Assembly (NCBI RefSeq): GCF_007743815.1
Contig: NZ_CP036265.1
Coordinates: 1,080,501-1,144,500, forward strand
Origin: Alienimonas californiensis
Lineage (GTDB): Bacteria; Planctomycetota; Planctomycetia; Planctomycetales; Planctomycetaceae
Length of the DNA stretch: 64,000 bases
Direction of reading: 5' to 3'
In this document: positions 16,622 to 26,035 of the stretch, in pieces
How the letters are laid out: each line of letters opens with the position of its first letter
Position numbering within the stretch: position 1 is the first letter of the stretch
Program-made: the position numbers and the translations under genes
Notes under the pieces: model-generated
Told to the model about the DNA's origin: nothing
Seen by the model: the letters and a program-made list of their open reading frames with translations, nothing else
Database searches by the model: none

Positions 16622-17623
16622 GTGACCGGCCCCGCCGTGACTTCCGCCGCGTCCCCCGCCCCGACCCGGCCCGTGCGGCCGGCGTTTCCGGATCCGGTGC
16701 CGCCGGAGGACCCCGCTGCCGTGCGGGCGGCCCGCCGCAATCGGACCCGGCGGCTGATCTTCGCCGGCGCCGTCGGCGTGGGCGTGCGGCTGGTGGTGAT
16801 CGTGGCGGAGTTCGCCGCCTACCTGGCCTGCGGCGCCGACGTGCTGCTGGTCGACGCCGTCGCCAGCCTCGCGGACGTCGCCGCCAGTCTCGCCCTGCTG
16901 GCGGCGGTGAAATACGCGGAGCGTCCGCCGGACGACGATCACCCCTTCGGGCACGGCCGGTTCGAGCCGCTCGCGGGGCTGCAACTGGGGGTGCTCATCG
17001 TGCTGCTGGGCGCCGTGCTGGGCGGACAGGCCGTGTGGGACGCGGCCCGGGAGGAAGTCGCCCTGAACCTGCCGCTGTGGGCCGCCGCGGTCCCGCTGGC
17101 GGCGGCCGTGCTGCTGGAGATCACCGGCCGGGTGGTGAAGAACGTCGGCCGGCGGGAACACAGTTCGGCCCTGATCGCCGAGGCCTACCACTACCGCATC
17201 GACGCCGGCACCAGCCTGATCGCGGCGGTCGGCCTGGCCGCGGCGGCGACCGTGCCGGACTGGGGCGGGCTGATCGACCGCGGCGGGGCGGCGCTGCTGG
17301 CGGCCTTGATGATCGGCCTCGGCGCCGCCGCCGTCTGGGAGAACCTGCATCAACTCGTGGACGGCGTGCCGGACGACGCCCGGTTCGAACTGGTCCGCGA
17401 GGCCGCCGCCTCCGTGGAGGGCGTTTTGGAAGTGGAGAAGGTCCGCATTCAACACGCCGGCCCGGACGCCCATGTGGATATCGACGTGGAGGTGAACCCG
17501 GAGGAGACCGTCTGCGAAGCCCACCGCACCGCCCAGCACGTGCGGGCCGCGGTGCAGTCCGCCTGGCCCAGCGTGCGGGAGGTGGTCGTGCACGTGGAGC
17601 CGTATTACGAAGGCGACCATTAA
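16622..17623 (+). CDS. Cation diffusion facilitator (CDF) family metal transporter
   Basis: 333 residues from the GTG at 16622; no ATG occurs between the start of the antisense gene and the first membrane segment. Six membrane segments lie at ~45-290, followed by a cytoplasmic ferredoxin-like metal domain (~255-333, with VHVEPYYEGDH). Family marks are HPFGHGRFE after TM2 and the TM5 motif H180-x3-D184. The TM2 site reads A81-S-L-A-D85, so the residue normally His, Asp or Asn is Ala, leaving three of the usual four site residues. It would export a divalent metal in exchange for protons; the metal cannot be told. It follows a divergent promoter region. Confidence 0.9.
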   Translation: MTGPAVTSAASPAPTRPVRPAFPDPVPPEDPAAVRAARRNRTRRLIFAGAVGVGVRLVVIVAEFAAYLACGADVLLVDAVASLADVAASLALLAAVKYAERPPDDDHPFGHGRFEPLAGLQLGVLIVLLGAVLGGQAVWDAAREEVALNLPLWAAAVPLAAAVLLEITGRVVKNVGRREHSSALIAEAYHYRIDAGTSLIAAVGLAAAATVPDWGGLIDRGGAALLAALMIGLGAAAVWENLHQLVDGVPDDARFELVREAAASVEGVLEVEKVRIQHAGPDAHVDIDVEVNPEETVCEAHRTAQHVRAAVQSAWPSVREVVVHVEPYYEGDH

Positions 17624-17714
17624 TCGGGAGCGGACGCCGTCGCTGGACAAGGCGGTCTGAGGCCGGGCAGAGTGCTCCTCCCGCCTTCCCCCGCCCTTCC
17701 CGGGTCCCGCCTTG

Positions 17715-18695
17715 ATGTCGTTCTCCCGCTCCGCGTTCGCCCCCGCTGCGCCCGTACGCCGCCCGTCCCGTCGGCGGGGCTTCACCCTAATTGAACTGCT
17801 GGTGGTGATCGCGGTCATCGCGATCCTGGTCTCCCTGTTGCTGCCCGCGGTGCAGCAGGCCCGGGAGGCGGCCCGGCGGACGGCCTGTTTGAACAACCTC
17901 AAGCAGATCGGGCTGGCAATGCACAATTACGAGTCGACGCTCAAGACGTTCCCCTCCGGCTACCTCTACGCTCCGGGCGACGTCGGCGCCCCCGGGGGCG
18001 TGGGCAACACCCGCGGCTACGGCTGGGGGGCGCTGCTGCTGCCGTATCTCGACCTGCCGAACGTACACGCGGAGATCGACTTTAACGTCCCGATCTACGA
18101 CCCCGCCAACGCCGCGATCCGCACCCGCCACCTGCCGGTGTTCCTCTGTCCGACGGACACCGTCTCCGACGGCGGCTACGTGGTAATGGGCGAGGGGGAG
18201 GCGACCGAACCGCAGATCTCCACCGGCGAGGTCGAGGCCTACGCGATGGCCAGTTTCGTCGCCTGTTTCGGCCCGCCGGATCTGGACGACAACCAGACGC
18301 AGCGCGACGGGATGTTCAGCCGCAACAGCGCCACCCGCATCGCCGAGGTCCGCGACGGGCTCTCCAACACCCTGATGGTCGGCGAACGCAACAACGGCCC
18401 GTTCCGCAGCGGGGCGGAGCACGGCGTGCACTTTGAATACGAAACGAACTGGATCGGCGGCGTCCGGGAGATCACCGAAGCCTCCGACGACCACGGCCAC
18501 ATGATCCTGTTCCAGACTGGCCACACGCCCAACAGTCCGCAGAGCGACGACCGGGACGTCTCCGCCCCGCACGTCGGTTTCGCCCAGTTCCTGCTGGGGG
18601 ACGGTTCCGTGCACACGATCGGCGAGTCGATCGACTTCGACGTCTACAACGGCCTGGGCACCCGGGCCGGCAACGAGGTGTTGGACGAGTGGTGA
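17715..18695 (+). CDS. DUF1559 pilin-like prepilin protein
   Basis: 326 residues from the ATG at 17715 (the codon before it is TTG). A typical planctomycete pseudopilin: [19 protein letters not shown] at ~23-41 is the prepilin peptidase site (cleaved after Gly, F+1, E+5) and hydrophobic helix. It is followed by the [13 protein letters not shown] and [16 protein letters not shown] motifs and ends with a [16 protein letters not shown] motif (H-x-G-DG family signature). DUF1559 proteins occur in dozens of copies per planctomycete genome, and their assembled structure is unknown. It follows the CDF gene by 91 bases on the same strand. Confidence 0.95.
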   Translation: MSFSRSAFAPAAPVRRPSRRRGFTLIELLVVIAVIAILVSLLLPAVQQAREAARRTACLNNLKQIGLAMHNYESTLKTFPSGYLYAPGDVGAPGGVGNTRGYGWGALLLPYLDLPNVHAEIDFNVPIYDPANAAIRTRHLPVFLCPTDTVSDGGYVVMGEGEATEPQISTGEVEAYAMASFVACFGPPDLDDNQTQRDGMFSRNSATRIAEVRDGLSNTLMVGERNNGPFRSGAEHGVHFEYETNWIGGVREITEASDDHGHMILFQTGHTPNSPQSDDRDVSAPHVGFAQFLLGDGSVHTIGESIDFDVYNGLGTRAGNEVLDEW

Positions 18696-18705
18696 CCGCC
18701 GCCGC

Positions 18706-18801
18706 GATCGGGATCGCTGCAACCGGGATCGCCGCGACCGGGATCGCCGGGGCGCCAGTTGGAGGTGCGCCGGCGGGGGGGGCGCCGGTTGGAGGTGCCG
18801 C
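18706..18801. repeat. Short tandem repeats after the DUF1559 gene
   Basis: About three 15-base units of the type CAACCGGGATCGCCG (18706-18752) run into two copies of GGGGCGCCAGTTGGAGGTGC / GGGGCGCCGGTTGGAGGTGC (from ~18750 and ~18780). They fill the gap between the stop of the DUF1559 gene and the protease promoter region. Coding potential is nil. Confidence 0.65.
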
Positions 18802-18856
18802 GGATTCGTTCGGCCCCTAAACTCCCCCGTCCCCTCCCGAACCGCCCGCACCGCCG

Positions 18857-19810
18857 ATGCCCCGTTCGTTCGCTCTCGCCGCCGCGCTGGTCGCGACGCT
18901 TCCGGTTCTCGCCGCCGCCGCGGCCGCCGCGGACGTGCTGGAACTCCGCGGCGGGCAGAGTGTGACTGGGGAGGTGTTGAAGGAGGACGGCGACGCCCTG
19001 TACGTCGATCTGGGCGTGGACGTGGTCCGCATCCCCAAGGACCGCGTGCTGAAGCGGCGGGCGGAGTCCGAAACGGACGCCGTCAGCAACGTGACCGACC
19101 GCGGCGTCTATCAGACCGCCGACCTGCCCGGCGGCAGCGTCAAGCAGCTCGCCGATCAATACGGCGAGGGCGTGGTGCTGATCCAGACCCCCGGCGGACT
19201 GGGCAGCGGGTTTATCATCAACGAGGACGGCCTCGCGGTGACGAATTATCACGTCGTCGAGAAAGAGACCCGCCTCGCCGCGACGCTGTATACCAAGGAG
19301 GGCCAGTCCCTGCGGCGCCGGCGGGTGCAAGACGTGGAACTGGTCGCGTTGAACCCGTTTCTGGATCTGGCGCTGGTCCGCATCCCCAAGCCGGAGGGGG
19401 TGACCTTCAAGCCGGTGTTCCTCAGCGAGGAAGCCGATTACCGCGAGGGCGACGCCGTGTTCGCCATCGGCAACCCGCTGGGTTTGGAGCGGAGCGTCAG
19501 TCAGGGGATCGTCTCCAACCGCCACCGCAACTTCGAGGGGCTGACGTATATTCAGACGACCGCCCAGATTAACCCCGGCAACAGCGGCGGCCCGCTGTTC
19601 AACGACCGCGGCGAGGTCATCGGGGTGACCAATATGAAGCTGACCTTCGGCGAGGGGCTGGGCTTCGCGATTCCGGTCACCTTCGTCAAATCGTTCCTGG
19701 ACGAGTGGGAGGCGTTCGCCTACGACCGCAACAACGCCAACAGCGGCTATCGCTATCTGGAGGCGCCCTCCCGCCGCAATCCGAACCCCCCGCCGGCGGC
19801 CGAGGAGTAG
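18857..19810 (+). CDS. Secreted trypsin-like (S1C) serine protease without PDZ
   Basis: 317 residues. A signal peptide (1-25) is followed by a small beta domain (~26-68, [12 protein letters not shown].., a planctomycete SLA1-like strand motif) and a chymotrypsin-fold protease with triad H132 (TNYHVVEK), D170 (NPFLDLALV) and S243 (NPGNSGGPL). The chain ends ~60 residues after the protease domain in a Pro-rich tail, so it lacks the PDZ domains seen in the HtrA protein at 5565-7259. Trimer or substrate regulation must differ from DegP. No neighbours suggest a substrate. Confidence 0.93.
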   Translation: MPRSFALAAALVATLPVLAAAAAAADVLELRGGQSVTGEVLKEDGDALYVDLGVDVVRIPKDRVLKRRAESETDAVSNVTDRGVYQTADLPGGSVKQLADQYGEGVVLIQTPGGLGSGFIINEDGLAVTNYHVVEKETRLAATLYTKEGQSLRRRRVQDVELVALNPFLDLALVRIPKPEGVTFKPVFLSEEADYREGDAVFAIGNPLGLERSVSQGIVSNRHRNFEGLTYIQTTAQINPGNSGGPLFNDRGEVIGVTNMKLTFGEGLGFAIPVTFVKSFLDEWEAFAYDRNNANSGYRYLEAPSRRNPNPPPAAEE

Positions 19811-20005
19811 GCGGCCCGCGGCGCCGCTTGCCGTGACGGCACAATCGGGCGTCGGGCGGTGCGATCCCCCATGAAATAGGGCGGTGCGGTTGACGGTAAG
19901 CGGCGTCGTTTCAAGAATCGCCGACCTTCAATCGGCGGACGCAGAGTCCGCCCGGACGAACACGAGTTCGCCCGCGTTCCCCCCGTCTCTTCACAGCGTC
20001 TCCCT

Positions 20006-20452
20006 ATGAGCGGCCCGATCGTCCGCACCGGCTCCAACAGTAAGCTGCGTGAGGGCTGGGACCGTATCTTCGGCGACGACGCCGACGCGGCCCCCGCCAA
20101 GTCCAAGAAGTCCGCCGGCAAGAAGGCCGCCGCCAAGCCCGCCGCGGCGAAGAAGGCGACCCCGAAGGCGGTCGCCCAGAAGACGGCCGCCGCCGCCCCG
20201 AAGGCCGCCGCGAAGAAGGCCCCCGCCAAGAAGGAAGCGGCCCCGGCCAAGAAGGCGGCGCCCGCCAAGAAGGAAGCGGCTCCCGCGAAGAAGAAAGCGG
20301 CGGCTCCCGCGAAGGCGGCGGCGAAGTCGGAGAAGGCCCCCGCCAAACAGGAGAAGAAAGCCGCGGCGAAGAAGGCGGTCGCCGGCACGACCGCCAAGGC
20401 GGCGGTCAAAGAGAAGGGCGCGGCGAAGAAGACCGCCCGCAGCAAAAAGTAG
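20006..20452 (+). CDS. Histone H1-like Lys/Ala-rich DNA-binding protein
   Basis: 148 residues. The first ~28 residues (MSGPIVRTGSNSKLREGWDRIFG) form a short conserved head seen in many planctomycete proteins. The remaining ~120 are almost only Lys, Ala and Pro in AAKK, PAKK and KKAA repeats, as in bacterial H1/Hc1-like proteins that compact DNA. Coding is supported by the regular repeat with consistent third-base GC. The real downstream gene has a +1-shifted long frame running through this one, which I treat as a shadow. Confidence 0.85.
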   Translation: MSGPIVRTGSNSKLREGWDRIFGDDADAAPAKSKKSAGKKAAAKPAAAKKATPKAVAQKTAAAAPKAAAKKAPAKKEAAPAKKAAPAKKEAAPAKKKAAAPAKAAAKSEKAPAKQEKKAAAKKAVAGTTAKAAVKEKGAAKKTARSKK

Positions 20453-20522
20453 TCGGCCCGACCGTTTCCCCCGTATGGGGTTTGCCGCACAGGGGGTTTG
20501 CCGCCATGTGGAACGTGCCGCG

Positions 20523-22070
20523 ATGAAGGGCGTCGTCGCGGGAACGCTGCTGTTCGCGGCGCTCATGGCCTATTCGCTCGTGCAGAGCCCCGTGCCGGGC
20601 GTGAACGAGCCGCAGTACCTCGGCAAGGCGCTGCACCTGGTCGACCCGAGCTTCTGCCCGGGCGATTTCTTCCTGGATTCCTCGGACCCGCACGGCGTGT
20701 TCGGGTTGCTGTGCGGCCCCGTGGCGGACGGGTTCGGCCTACCCGCCGCCGCCCTGTTCGGCCGGGCGACCGGGCTGGCCCTGCTGGCCTGCGGCTGGAC
20801 GCTGCTGGCGACCCGGGTGATCGGCACCCCCTGGGCGGCGCCGCTGAGCGGGGCGGCGTTTCTCGCGGCGGCGGCGGTGGGCAACCTGTCGGGCGAATGG
20901 CTCGTCGGCGGGGCCGAGGGCAAGGTCTTTTCGTACGGCTTCCTGCTGCTCGGGCTCGCCTGGGGGCTGGAGCGACGCTGGCTGCCAGCGGCGGCGGCGG
21001 CGGGGGCGGCGGTCTCGTTTCACCCCGTCGTCGGCGTGTGGGGCGCCGCCTGCGGGGCGTTCGCGGCGGCGGCGCTGGCCGGCGCCCGACGGTGGCGGGG
21101 GGAACCGATGGAGCGCCCGGCTCCCCGGACGGCAGCCGCCGCCGCGGGGCTGTTCCTACTGTGCGCCGTCCCCGGGCTGTGGTTCGCCCTCGACGCCTTG
21201 GACGCGGCGCCCGGGGCGAACGTCGGCCGGGCGAACTTTTTGCAGGTCTATCTGCGGCTGCCCCATCACCTCGACCCGATGACGTTCCGCACCCATTCGT
21301 GGTTCGGGTTCTTCCACCTGACCGCCGCGTGGGTCCTGCTGCGGCGCTGGGGCGCCCGGACGGCGGCCGAGACGGCGTTCGCCCTCGTCGTGCTGGGGAG
21401 CCTGCTGATCGCCTACGTCGGCGTGCTGATCGGCCTGCGCACCGGGGAGCCGCACGAGGCCGCGTTCCCCTACCTGCGGGCCTTCCTGCTGAAGTTCTAC
21501 CCGTTCCGCCTGGCCGACGTGCTGGTCCCGCTGGCGGCGGCGCTGGCCTTCGCGGGGTGCGCGATCCGCTGGGCGACCACGCCGCCGCGGACCCTCGCCG
21601 CGACGGGCGCCGCGGGGGCGCTGTTCCTCCTCAGCGTCTGGACGCCCTTTTACGACCGCGACCCCTCCGGGCTCTCCCCTGAGGACGCCGCCGCCTGGGA
21701 GTCGATGTGCGGCTGGATCGACGAGACCCTGCCGGCGGACGCGGTCGTCGTCACGCCGACCCGCAATCACGCCTTCAAGTGGTTTGCGCAGCGGGCGGAG
21801 TACGTCTGCTTCAAGGACTGCCCGCAGGACCCGGCGGGGATTCTCGAGTGGAACCGCCGCCTGCGGCTGGTGCGGGACTGGGCCCGCCTGCGGTGGGGCG
21901 ACGACGAAACGCCGGGCTTCGACCGTTCGGAGTTGGGCGAACTGGGCGTCGCCACGGAGGCGGACTACCTGCTGACCGCCACGCTGGAGCCGATCGACGC
22001 CCCCCCGACCCACGTCGCCGGCCCCTGGCGCCTGTACGCCCTGCGGCCGGAGCCGCCGAACGCGGATTGA
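20523..22070 (+). CDS. Large multi-pass membrane protein (DUF6798-like)
   Basis: 515 residues from the ATG at 20523. About ten hydrophobic segments cover residues 1-~385, with a soluble C-terminal ~130 residues (MCGWIDETLPADAVVVTPTRNHAFKWFAQR...). The soluble part, with 'TP' and 'W-F' motifs after a transmembrane region, resembles planctomycete proteins listed under DUF6798, and in plan the glycosyltransferase-C-like membrane enzymes; I cannot show catalytic residues. The reading frame is open to 20049 through the H1-like gene, but that upstream part is pure Arg/Pro. It starts 70 bases after the H1-like stop and may be cotranscribed. Confidence 0.85.
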   Translation: MKGVVAGTLLFAALMAYSLVQSPVPGVNEPQYLGKALHLVDPSFCPGDFFLDSSDPHGVFGLLCGPVADGFGLPAAALFGRATGLALLACGWTLLATRVIGTPWAAPLSGAAFLAAAAVGNLSGEWLVGGAEGKVFSYGFLLLGLAWGLERRWLPAAAAAGAAVSFHPVVGVWGAACGAFAAAALAGARRWRGEPMERPAPRTAAAAAGLFLLCAVPGLWFALDALDAAPGANVGRANFLQVYLRLPHHLDPMTFRTHSWFGFFHLTAAWVLLRRWGARTAAETAFALVVLGSLLIAYVGVLIGLRTGEPHEAAFPYLRAFLLKFYPFRLADVLVPLAAALAFAGCAIRWATTPPRTLAATGAAGALFLLSVWTPFYDRDPSGLSPEDAAAWESMCGWIDETLPADAVVVTPTRNHAFKWFAQRAEYVCFKDCPQDPAGILEWNRRLRLVRDWARLRWGDDETPGFDRSELGELGVATEADYLLTATLEPIDAPPTHVAGPWRLYALRPEPPNAD

Positions 22071-22083
22071 TTCGCCGGGCGGG

Positions 22084-22147
22084 CGCCGCTTGCGGTTTCA
22101 CGGTGGTCGAACGCCCTCGGCCCCCGCGAAACCGCAAGCGGCAGGCG
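22084..22147. repeat. Inverted repeat CGCCGCTTGCGGTTTC / GAAACCGCAAGCGGC
   Basis: Arms at 22084-22101 and 22128-22147 are reverse complements over ~16 bases with a ~26-base loop. It lies 14 bases past the stop of the membrane protein gene and before the terminator of the convergent cytochrome gene, another palindrome placed at a convergent 3' end. Confidence 0.75.
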
Positions 22148-22153
22148 TCCATG

Positions 22154-22190
22154 AAAAAACGACCGCCCCCGTTGCCGGAGGCGGTCGTCA
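22154..22190 (-). terminator. Rho-independent terminator of the monohaem protein gene
   Basis: Read on the minus strand, GACGACCGCCTCCGG, loop, CGGGGGCGGTCG is followed by TTTTTTC. It lies ~36 bases past the stop codon at 22227. It is a canonical stem-loop with a T run. Confidence 0.85.
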
Positions 22191-22226
22191 CGACTGATGG
22201 GATACGGCTGTGAGCCGGAACCGGGC

Positions 22227-22676
22227 TCAGTTGGCGGCGTCCGGGACCGGGACGAGCGGCTGGCCGGTGGGCAGCGGATCGCAGCCTTCGGCCGGCAGTT
22301 CCTTCTTTTTCTTGATGCGCTCGCCGAAGGTCTCGCCGTTGCAGCTTTTTTCGCTCTCGATGCTCTCCATGGCCTTGGTGAAGGCTTCCTGATCCTTCTC
22401 GTTCTCCTTGACGACCTTCGCCAGGGCGGCGCCGTAGGGGTTCCGGATCTTCTTATCTTTGGGCTGGGTCTTCTCGTGACAGATATCGCACTTCACCTTA
22501 CTGATCTGATCTTTTTCGATCTCCTCGGCGTACTTCTGGGCGAAGAACTTGAGGTGCTGGGGACGGGCCTGGGCCTCGTCGGCGCCGTTGGGGGCCGGGG
22601 CGAGCAGCAGGCCGGCGGCAAGGGCGGCGAGGGCGACGCCGCCAATCAGACGGCGGGCGGGGCGAGCAGTGATCAT
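22227..22676 (-). CDS. Exported monohaem c-type cytochrome-like protein
   Basis: 149 residues. The ATG at 22676 gives MITARPARRLIGGVALAALAAGLLL, a clear signal peptide; the longer upstream frame is Arg/Pro-rich and rejected. The mature part is Lys/Glu-rich with one CxxCH haem motif (CDICHEK, ~65-69) and a lone downstream Cys (SCNGETFG). It would carry one haem c, probably as a periplasmic electron carrier. It is divergent from the giant cytochrome at 23127-26021, with 450 bp between, which is suggestive but not proof of a shared pathway. Confidence 0.8.
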   Translation of the reverse strand: MITARPARRLIGGVALAALAAGLLLAPAPNGADEAQARPQHLKFFAQKYAEEIEKDQISKVKCDICHEKTQPKDKKIRNPYGAALAKVVKENEKDQEAFTKAMESIESEKSCNGETFGERIKKKKELPAEGCDPLPTGQPLVPVPDAAN

Positions 22677-23126
22677 GGGCGAATGTCGGTGGGTTGAGGA
22701 GGGTCCGGGGCGGCCGGGGAACGGGCCGCGGATGGAAACGGGGCCGCGGGGCACGACGCGCCGACGAGCCGGGGCCGTGTCCGCATCGCGGGGACACGGT
22801 TCGGTCGGACGGATGGAGCACGCCGCGTACCGGCCGGGCCGGACCCGACGATTCTCCCCCCGATCCCCGGCGGAACCGGGAACGGCGAGACGAACGAATC
22901 GGGCAGGCTGATTAGATCGCCCCCCGGGACCGTGCGTCAACCGGCGTTCAGGCCGATCCCCACCCGCCGGCGCCCTCCGGCGGCCCCCGCCGACGCTTCG
23001 GGAGCCGCTCCGCCCCGCCCCGCGCCGGCCGGAAGTGTCCCGCGGGTGCGACGCAGCGTGTAAGTTCGACACCCGCGATCGTCGCGCACCGGCCCCTTTG
23101 TCAAACGACCGTCTCGGAACGTCCGC
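22677..23126. other. Divergent intergenic region between two cytochrome genes (450 bp)
   Basis: No gene is seen; open frames are Arg/Gly/Pro shadows. The only lower-GC patch is near 23050-23110 (GTGTAAGTTCGACACC, then CCTTTGTCAAACG), just before the giant cytochrome start, possibly its promoter. A -35/-10 pair could not be assigned with confidence. Confidence 0.4.
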
Positions 23127-26021
23127 ATGTTCGGCCTCCCGCTCGCCGCCTCGTTCGCCTTGGCGTGCGCGGCGGATCCGTCCCCCGCGGCCGCCGACGT
23201 GGAGGGGCCGTCGGCGGCGGAGATCGCCGCGACGCTGACCGTCGTGCCCGGCCTGACGGTGGAGCTGGCCGCCGCGGAGCCGCTGGTCGTCGATCCGGTC
23301 GCCCTACGGTTCGACGAACGCGGCCGGGCGTGGGTCGTGGAGATGGGCGACTACCCCACCCCGCCGCCCGAGGGCTTTTCCGAGGAGAATCCGCCCCGCG
23401 GCCGAGTGCGGATCTTGGAGGACGCCGACGGCGACGGCACCTTCGACGCCGCCCTCACCTTCGCCGACCGCCTCGCCTTCCCCACCGGCGTGCAGCCGTG
23501 GAAAGGCGGCGCCTTCGTCACCCTCGCGGGCAAGGTGAGCTACTTCCCGGACACCGACCGGGACGACGTCGCCGACAGGGAGGAAGTCTGGTTCACCGGC
23601 TTCGCGGAGGAGAACGAACAGCTGCGGGCCAATCACCCGACGCTCGGCCCGGACGGTTGGATCTACGTCGGCAACGGCCTCCGCGGCGGCAAAATCGTGA
23701 AGGGGGAATCGAACCCAAGCCGGACGCATGCGTCCGGCTTAGGCGAGGATAAGGACGCTGAACCGCTGGACCTGTCCGGCCGCACGTTCGCCTTCGACCC
23801 GCACATTGGCGAAGCAAAGGTCGTGGCCGGCGCCGGGCAGTACGGGCTGAGCATCGACGCCTTCGGGAACCGCTTTTTCTGCGAGAACCGTAAACCGGTC
23901 CGACACGCGGTGTTGCCGGACTCGCTGACGGCGCTGAACCCGCACCTCGCCGTCGAATCCGCCGTGCACGACGTCGCCGCCTGGGGGCCGGACTCCAAGC
24001 TGTACCCGACGCAAAAGGCGTTCACCACGAGCCTCGCCCACGCCGGCCAATTCACCGCCGCCTGCGGGGTGTTGAAGCTGCCCCGCGGCGTGTTGACCAA
24101 AGAATATGAGAACAGCGTCTTCACCTGCGAGCCGACCGCCGGGCTGGTGCACCGGGAGGTTCTCGAACCGCAAGGAGCGACGTTCACCTCGAAGCCGGCC
24201 CGCGACGGGGTGGAGTTTCTCACGTCCGCCTCGCCCTGGTTCCGCCCGGTGGACCTCGCCGTCGGCCCGGACGGCAGTGTATATGTCGTCGACATGGCCC
24301 GGGCGGTGATCGAACACCCGCATTGGATGCCGGAGGAATTAAAAAACCGCCCGGACCTGCGATGGGGCGAAACCCGCGGCCGGCTGTGGCGGGTGCGGGC
24401 GGCGGGGGAGCCCCCCTGGCGGGCGGACGTTCTGGGGGCGGCGTCGCCTTCCGAACTGGCGGGGGCGCTGCACGAACCGGGCTGGGGCGGCGAGACCGCC
24501 CAGCGATTGCTCCACGAACGCCGCGACCCGGCCGCCGTCACGCCGGTTCGCGAGTCCAACAGAATCTATTGGGAGCATGAGGATTTATCGCGGGGGCTGG
24601 CGTACTTGGCCGCCGTCGGAGCGTTGACCGAAGGCGATGTGTTACACGCACTCGACGAAATGCCCGGACGAGCGGCGAGGATTGCCGCCGACGCCGGACT
24701 GATGACTCCCGCAGCGCTCGATGCGGCCGTCGCGGCGCTCAGCGAGTACGTCTGGGAAGGCCGAACCGCCTTCGACCTCTGCGTCGCCCTCGCCCCGCAC
24801 GCGGACGACCCGGCCGTGTTTGCGGCGCTGGTGGACGCGGCGGTTCAGTCCGACGATCCCTATCTGCACACCGCCGTGTTGGCCGGGGCCGGGCGGGCCG
24901 GGATGCCGACGCCCCTCACCGCGGCGCTGTGGCTCTCCGAGACGCCGGCGCCGCCGGACCTGTTGGCCCGCTCCGCCGAGGTCGCCGGGCGCCGGGGCGA
25001 GTTGACGGCGACGATGGGCATGGCCGTCGGGTCCGTCCTCGCCGATCGGGTCGTCCCTGAGAAGGCCGCGGCCGTGCTGCGGGGCCTCGACCGTGGCGCC
25101 GGCCCGGCACTGCGGCGGGAACTGGCGGCACTGGAGGCGGGGTACCGGGAGACGCTCGCCGCCGCGTTCGTGCAGCGGTCGGCCGCCACTGCGGATCGGG
25201 AGAACGACCTATTTCTGCTCGGCCTGCTGGAAGAAACCTGGCCGGAGCTGACGGCGGTCGCCGCGGAGGACCCGGACCCGGCGGTGCGGAGCGCCGCGGT
25301 CCGCCAGTTGGCCCGCACCGCCTCCCCCGCCGCGGCCGATCTGGTGCGCAACCTGCCCGCCGAAACGCCCGCCGTGCGGGCGGCGCTGCTGGAACTGGCC
25401 CTGACCGCCCCCGACCGGGCCGCGGCGCTGCTGACGTTGGTCGAAGACCGCGAACTGACCGCCGCGGCCGTCGGCCCCGCGGCGACGCGGCGACTAGTTC
25501 AATTCAATGACGAGGCGATCCGCACCCGGGCCGAGGCGGCGCTCTCCGGCGGCGGCGAGGACCGGGCGGCGGCACTGGCCCGCTATCAGTCGGCCCTCAC
25601 GATGGAGGGCGACGTGGCCCGCGGCCGCGCGGCGTTCGGGCGGGTTTGCGCGACCTGTCACGCGGTCGACGGCGTGGGCACGGCGGTCGGGGCGGACATC
25701 TCCGACACCTACAACCGCACCCCCGAGAGCCTGTTGACGAACATCCTCGACCCGAACCGGGCCGTGGACGTCGGGGGCTTCGCCTATACCGTCCTCACCG
25801 CCGACGGCCGCGTCCTCACCGGCCTGCTGACCAGCGAAACGGCCGGTTCGATCACCCTGCAGTCCCCCGGCGGCGAGACCGTCTCCCTACCCCGCGGCGA
25901 CCTGCTGGAACTCCGCAGCGAAGGCGTCTCGCTGATGCCCACCGGCCTGGAGGAACAGCTCACCCCGGAGCAGATGGCCGACCTCCTCGCGTTTTTAAAA
26001 GGCTGGCGGTACGCGGAGTGA
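23127..26021 (+). CDS. PVC-type membrane-bound dehydrogenase with cytochrome c, second copy
   Basis: 964 residues. A signal peptide (~1-22) is followed by the beta-propeller dehydrogenase region (~35-430, with ADGDGTFD calcium-loop segments and the NGLRGGK and DLSGRTFAFDP motifs of the family), HEAT-like helical repeats (~450-830), and the C-terminal cytochrome c with C841-A-T-C-H845, then LLTNILDPNRAV and MPTGLEEQLTP segments. Same plan as the 1213-residue protein at 89-3730, but shorter. A perfect palindrome at 23717-23740 is inserted in frame and encodes residues 197-205 (see finding). No start ambiguity is serious. Confidence 0.93.
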   Translation: MFGLPLAASFALACAADPSPAAADVEGPSAAEIAATLTVVPGLTVELAAAEPLVVDPVALRFDERGRAWVVEMGDYPTPPPEGFSEENPPRGRVRILEDADGDGTFDAALTFADRLAFPTGVQPWKGGAFVTLAGKVSYFPDTDRDDVADREEVWFTGFAEENEQLRANHPTLGPDGWIYVGNGLRGGKIVKGESNPSRTHASGLGEDKDAEPLDLSGRTFAFDPHIGEAKVVAGAGQYGLSIDAFGNRFFCENRKPVRHAVLPDSLTALNPHLAVESAVHDVAAWGPDSKLYPTQKAFTTSLAHAGQFTAACGVLKLPRGVLTKEYENSVFTCEPTAGLVHREVLEPQGATFTSKPARDGVEFLTSASPWFRPVDLAVGPDGSVYVVDMARAVIEHPHWMPEELKNRPDLRWGETRGRLWRVRAAGEPPWRADVLGAASPSELAGALHEPGWGGETAQRLLHERRDPAAVTPVRESNRIYWEHEDLSRGLAYLAAVGALTEGDVLHALDEMPGRAARIAADAGLMTPAALDAAVAALSEYVWEGRTAFDLCVALAPHADDPAVFAALVDAAVQSDDPYLHTAVLAGAGRAGMPTPLTAALWLSETPAPPDLLARSAEVAGRRGELTATMGMAVGSVLADRVVPEKAAAVLRGLDRGAGPALRRELAALEAGYRETLAAAFVQRSAATADRENDLFLLGLLEETWPELTAVAAEDPDPAVRSAAVRQLARTASPAAADLVRNLPAETPAVRAALLELALTAPDRAAALLTLVEDRELTAAAVGPAATRRLVQFNDEAIRTRAEAALSGGGEDRAAALARYQSALTMEGDVARGRAAFGRVCATCHAVDGVGTAVGADISDTYNRTPESLLTNILDPNRAVDVGGFAYTVLTADGRVLTGLLTSETAGSITLQSPGGETVSLPRGDLLELRSEGVSLMPTGLEEQLTPEQMADLLAFLKGWRYAE
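23717..23740. repeat. Perfect 24-bp palindrome inserted inside a coding region
   Basis: AAGCCGGACGCA followed by its exact reverse complement. The encoded peptide is P-S-R-T-H-A-S-G-L between a conserved GGKIVKGES and the conserved DLSGRTF segment of the PVC cytochrome. A close relative lies in intergenic DNA at 27123-27148 (same AAGCCGG ... CCGGCTTA arms). The frame is kept, as in Rickettsia palindromic elements. Confidence 0.9.
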
Positions 26022-26035
26022 CGGGCGTTTTTCTT

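Noticed and set aside
20049-20522. Arg/Pro-rich N-terminal extension of the multi-pass membrane protein
   Set aside because: It runs out of frame through the Lys/Ala H1-like gene and is only a shadow of it; the ATG at 20523 is followed directly by a membrane segment.
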